A DNA stretch of 64,000 nt from the NCBI RefSeq assembly GCF_011604685.1, contig NZ_CP050063.1:2564501-2628500 (forward strand), read 5' to 3'. Made by a program: the position numbers and the translations under genes. This stretch comes from Spirosoma aureum. GTDB taxonomy: Bacteria > Bacteroidota > Bacteroidia > Cytophagales > Spirosomataceae. The notes under the pieces were generated by a model, which saw nothing but the letters and a program-made list of their open reading frames with translations, made no database searches and was not told where the DNA came from. Below are positions 62,304 to 64,000 of the stretch, one piece after another (position 1 is the stretch's first letter; each line of letters opens with the position of its first letter).

Positions 62304-62789
62304 TTAAATTTCATCTTCCAAGAAGAAAGCTTTGATAAAGCGTATCAAATTTTCTTGAGTTTCTTTCTCGCCTGACGATGCTAGAACTTCTCTAGCAAAC
62401 AGTTTTACTTTCTTATCATTTTCCTTTTTCTGTATTGTCATCTCTTCATACAACTTAAACTGTGTATAGAGGTGATCATATTTCTGTTCGAAGGACTTCA
62501 AATCTGCACGCACTCCAATTACCTCCCGTAACCTCTCTTTTAATTCAGCATTCATTTTTTCCAACTCCTTTACTCGTTCACTAGTTTCGCTACTTCCATA
62601 GCCTAGTAATTCAGGCGTTGAAACACCCAGTGCAGACGCGATTTCCTCAATCCGTTCTAGTGTCAATTTCTTACCCTTCTTTTCAATCTTGGCGTAGTTT
62701 GACACATCCACTCCTAAGGCCGTAGCCATCTCACTAAGCTTGATTCGCTTACTCTCTCGCAGTGCCTTTATATGCTCTGATAATTCCAT
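62304..62789 (-). CDS. XRE-family transcriptional regulator with coiled-coil tail
   Basis: 161 residues. Residues 5-62 are a Cro/C1-type HTH (IKALRESKRIKLSEMATALG, VDVSNYAKIEKKGKKLTLER, IEEIASALGVSTPELLGYG). A coiled coil follows (ERVKELEKMNAELKERLREV) and a charged helical end, which probably serve dimerisation. It is transcribed divergently from the small regulator at 62914 and upstream of the WD40 lipoprotein gene (gap 51 bases), and likely controls one or both units through the TTGCCA repeats between them. Confidence 0.9.
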   Translation of the reverse strand: MELSEHIKALRESKRIKLSEMATALGVDVSNYAKIEKKGKKLTLERIEEIASALGVSTPELLGYGSSETSERVKELEKMNAELKERLREVIGVRADLKSFEQKYDHLYTQFKLYEEMTIQKKENDKKVKLFAREVLASSGEKETQENLIRFIKAFFLEDEI

Positions 62790-62834
62790 ACCCCAAACTT
62801 ATTGGTTTTATTCGAACAATTCGTTGGTAATAAT

Positions 62835-62884
62835 TTGCCAATATAATGGCAATAATTACTTGTGTTGTTGGTTTTATATTGCCA
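62835..62884. promoter_or_regulatory. Probable shared operator with TTGCCA repeats
   Basis: TTGCCA (62835-62840) and TGGCAA (62847-62852) form an inverted repeat with a six-base centre; a third TTGCCA lies at 62879-62884. They fill the space between the divergent regulators at 62789 and 62914. This arrangement is typical of operators bound by Cro/C1-type repressors. Confidence 0.55.
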
Positions 62885-62913
62885 TGTTTGTGGCCTAAAT
62901 AAACCAATTGAAA

Positions 62914-63132
62914 ATGTTAGGCACGAAGAGCACTACTACTTTAAGCGTTGCTATTCATGATTATGAGCAGCGTAGCAACCTCAAATTCACGCCAGACGAG
63001 AAGTTTTATGATCGTATTGGTATTAACCGGATACGGTTCTGGCAACTCGTCAAGGGCAAAAAGCGAATGTTTACGGATGAAGCCCAAGCATTAGCCAATT
63101 ACTTCGGTATTACTGTCACTGATCTTCTCTAA
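62914..63132 (+). CDS. Small XRE-like DNA-binding protein
   Basis: 72 residues from the ATG at 62914. The second half is a Cro/C1-like HTH (FYDRIGINRIRFWQLVKGKK, DEAQALANYFGITVTDLL). It looks like the small excisionase- or repressor-like proteins encoded next to Bacteroidota integrases. It is 20 bases upstream of the integrase gene on the same strand and presumably co-transcribed with it. Confidence 0.82.
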   Translation: MLGTKSTTTLSVAIHDYEQRSNLKFTPDEKFYDRIGINRIRFWQLVKGKKRMFTDEAQALANYFGITVTDLL

Positions 63133-63152
63133 CCCTTTAACCCACCCTAACG

Positions 63153-64000
63153 ATGCAAAAGCAACTTATCAGAAAACGGCTTACCAACAAGGTTACTGTG
63201 AGTCCGCGCAAGCTGGAACGTACTCCTGAATTTTCAGTCATTTTTATTCCGCGTAAACTTGGCCGAAAAAGCAAATCAGCGCCTATTTACTGTCGGTTGA
63301 CTTATGCCGGTCAACGAACCATGTTTGCAACGGGCGTTCATTGCACCCTGGCTGATTTTGATGCCAAAGCAGTAACCATTAACGGCCAGCCTGATCAAAC
63401 GCGAGTCTTACAAGCCCTGAAAGCGCAAGCTGAAAGGGGCTTTTCCGATTTACGGGTAACAGGACGAAAAATTAGTACCAGTGCTATTCGTGACTTGGCA
63501 CTAGGTAAAACCCTGACCTTTGAGCAAGTCCCTATTTTGGTCGTTGCTTTTAAGCATTTTTTAGATGAACGCTCTAAACCCGAAGTCCAGACGGGCGATA
63601 TTGATTTAGATACGCATAAACAGCATGAGCGTTGGGCGATTCGCATTGCTGAATACTTCGTAAAACAGTATGGCTCTAATTGTGAGCTGAATCAAGTCAA
63701 ACCGGCTGATGCAAAGGGCTTATTGATCGACCTCAAACAGCAAAGTAAGCACTGTCACAATTATGCTGAAAAGATCGTTCAGCATACCAAACGGATACTG
63801 AATTACGCAGTAGAAAAAGAATGGATTAGCCGTAATCCATTCATGAATTACCGCGCTCGTCGGGAATTTAAAAAAGGTGAGTTTCTGACGGCTGAAGAAT
63901 TAAGCCTGATCGAAGAAAGCCGGTTAGCTAGTCCGGTCCTGAACCGTATCCGCTCAATCTTCTTATTCCAGTGTTATACTGGACTTGCTTACAAGGATGT
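63153..64000 (+). CDS. Tyrosine recombinase/integrase, 3' end beyond window
   Basis: The frame is open from the ATG at 63153 to the right edge (282 codons). It shows the Bacteroidota layout: an N-terminal Arm-type DNA-binding domain (FSVIFIPRKLGRKSKSAPIY, MFATGVHCTLADFDAK), then a SAM-like core-binding domain (FFVKQYGSN-like region, HNYAEKIVQHTKRILNYAVE, WISRNPFMNYRARR) and the beginning of the catalytic domain (GEFLTAEELSLIEE, FLFQCYTGLAYKDV). The catalytic R-H-R-Y residues are mostly outside the window, so activity cannot be judged. It identifies the right end as part of an integrative element. Confidence 0.9.
   Translation, partial: MQKQLIRKRLTNKVTVSPRKLERTPEFSVIFIPRKLGRKSKSAPIYCRLTYAGQRTMFATGVHCTLADFDAKAVTINGQPDQTRVLQALKAQAERGFSDLRVTGRKISTSAIRDLALGKTLTFEQVPILVVAFKHFLDERSKPEVQTGDIDLDTHKQHERWAIRIAEYFVKQYGSNCELNQVKPADAKGLLIDLKQQSKHCHNYAEKIVQHTKRILNYAVEKEWISRNPFMNYRARREFKKGEFLTAEELSLIEESRLASPVLNRIRSIFLFQCYTGLAYKD

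Noticed and set aside
1..64000. CRISPR arrays, rRNA or tRNA genes
   Set aside because: No regularly spaced direct repeats, cloverleaf-like segments or rRNA signatures were found by reading; a tRNAscan/Infernal run would settle this.

Overview
The window looks like chromosomal DNA of a soil- or plant-associated member of the Bacteroidota, order Cytophagales, close to Spirosoma. The evidence is the SusC/SusD pairs with ECF sigma and FecR regulators, a lyase with a type IX secretion sorting domain, TAnnTTTG-type promoters with weak ribosome binding sites, and the Arm-domain type of tyrosine recombinase. No rRNA, tRNA or CRISPR array was found.

Layout. 0-7.9 kb holds ordinary single genes: two ExbD-like proteins, a DUF1648 membrane protein, a FAD/Fe-S D-2-hydroxyacid dehydrogenase, a disordered acidic protein, a DUF1080 hydrolase and ArfB. 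7.98-11.5 kb is a tandem array of eight paralogous small helical proteins that I cannot assign to any known family; this is the strongest candidate for something undescribed. 11.6-13.4 kb is a deletion scar in which an ECF sigma gene runs directly into the C-terminal three quarters of a SusD gene. 13.5-24.1 kb holds a beta-helix/PDZ exported protein, an FG-GAP protein, an UlaG-like hydrolase, an SDR, several hypotheticals and a restriction-modification-like protein whose nuclease and methylase motifs are both altered. 24.3-30.2 kb is a complete RND efflux operon (adaptor, pump, outer membrane factor).

30.7-51.5 kb appears to be a polysaccharide utilisation region. One minus-strand unit runs sigma, FecR, SusC, SusD and three sulfatases. 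Beyond it lie a periplasmic-propeller histidine kinase, two NarL-type response regulators (one with a degenerate receiver) and a large PL8-type lyase carrying a CBM96-like module and a T9SS tail. Three sulfatases plus PL8 suggest a sulfated uronic-acid polysaccharide such as a chondroitin-like glycan, depolymerised outside the cell, imported through SusCD and desulfated in the periplasm.

52.6-59.1 kb is a second SusCD locus with its own ECF sigma, but its anti-sigma gene has lost the membrane-distal two thirds and no enzymes follow. Transposase relics (IS630 type at 46.9 kb, ISL3 type at 59.2 kb) mark the disturbed borders. From about 59.9 kb to the window end the DNA is AT-rich and island-like: a WD40-type lipoprotein, two divergent XRE-type regulators with a probable shared operator, and the start of a tyrosine recombinase that runs off the window.
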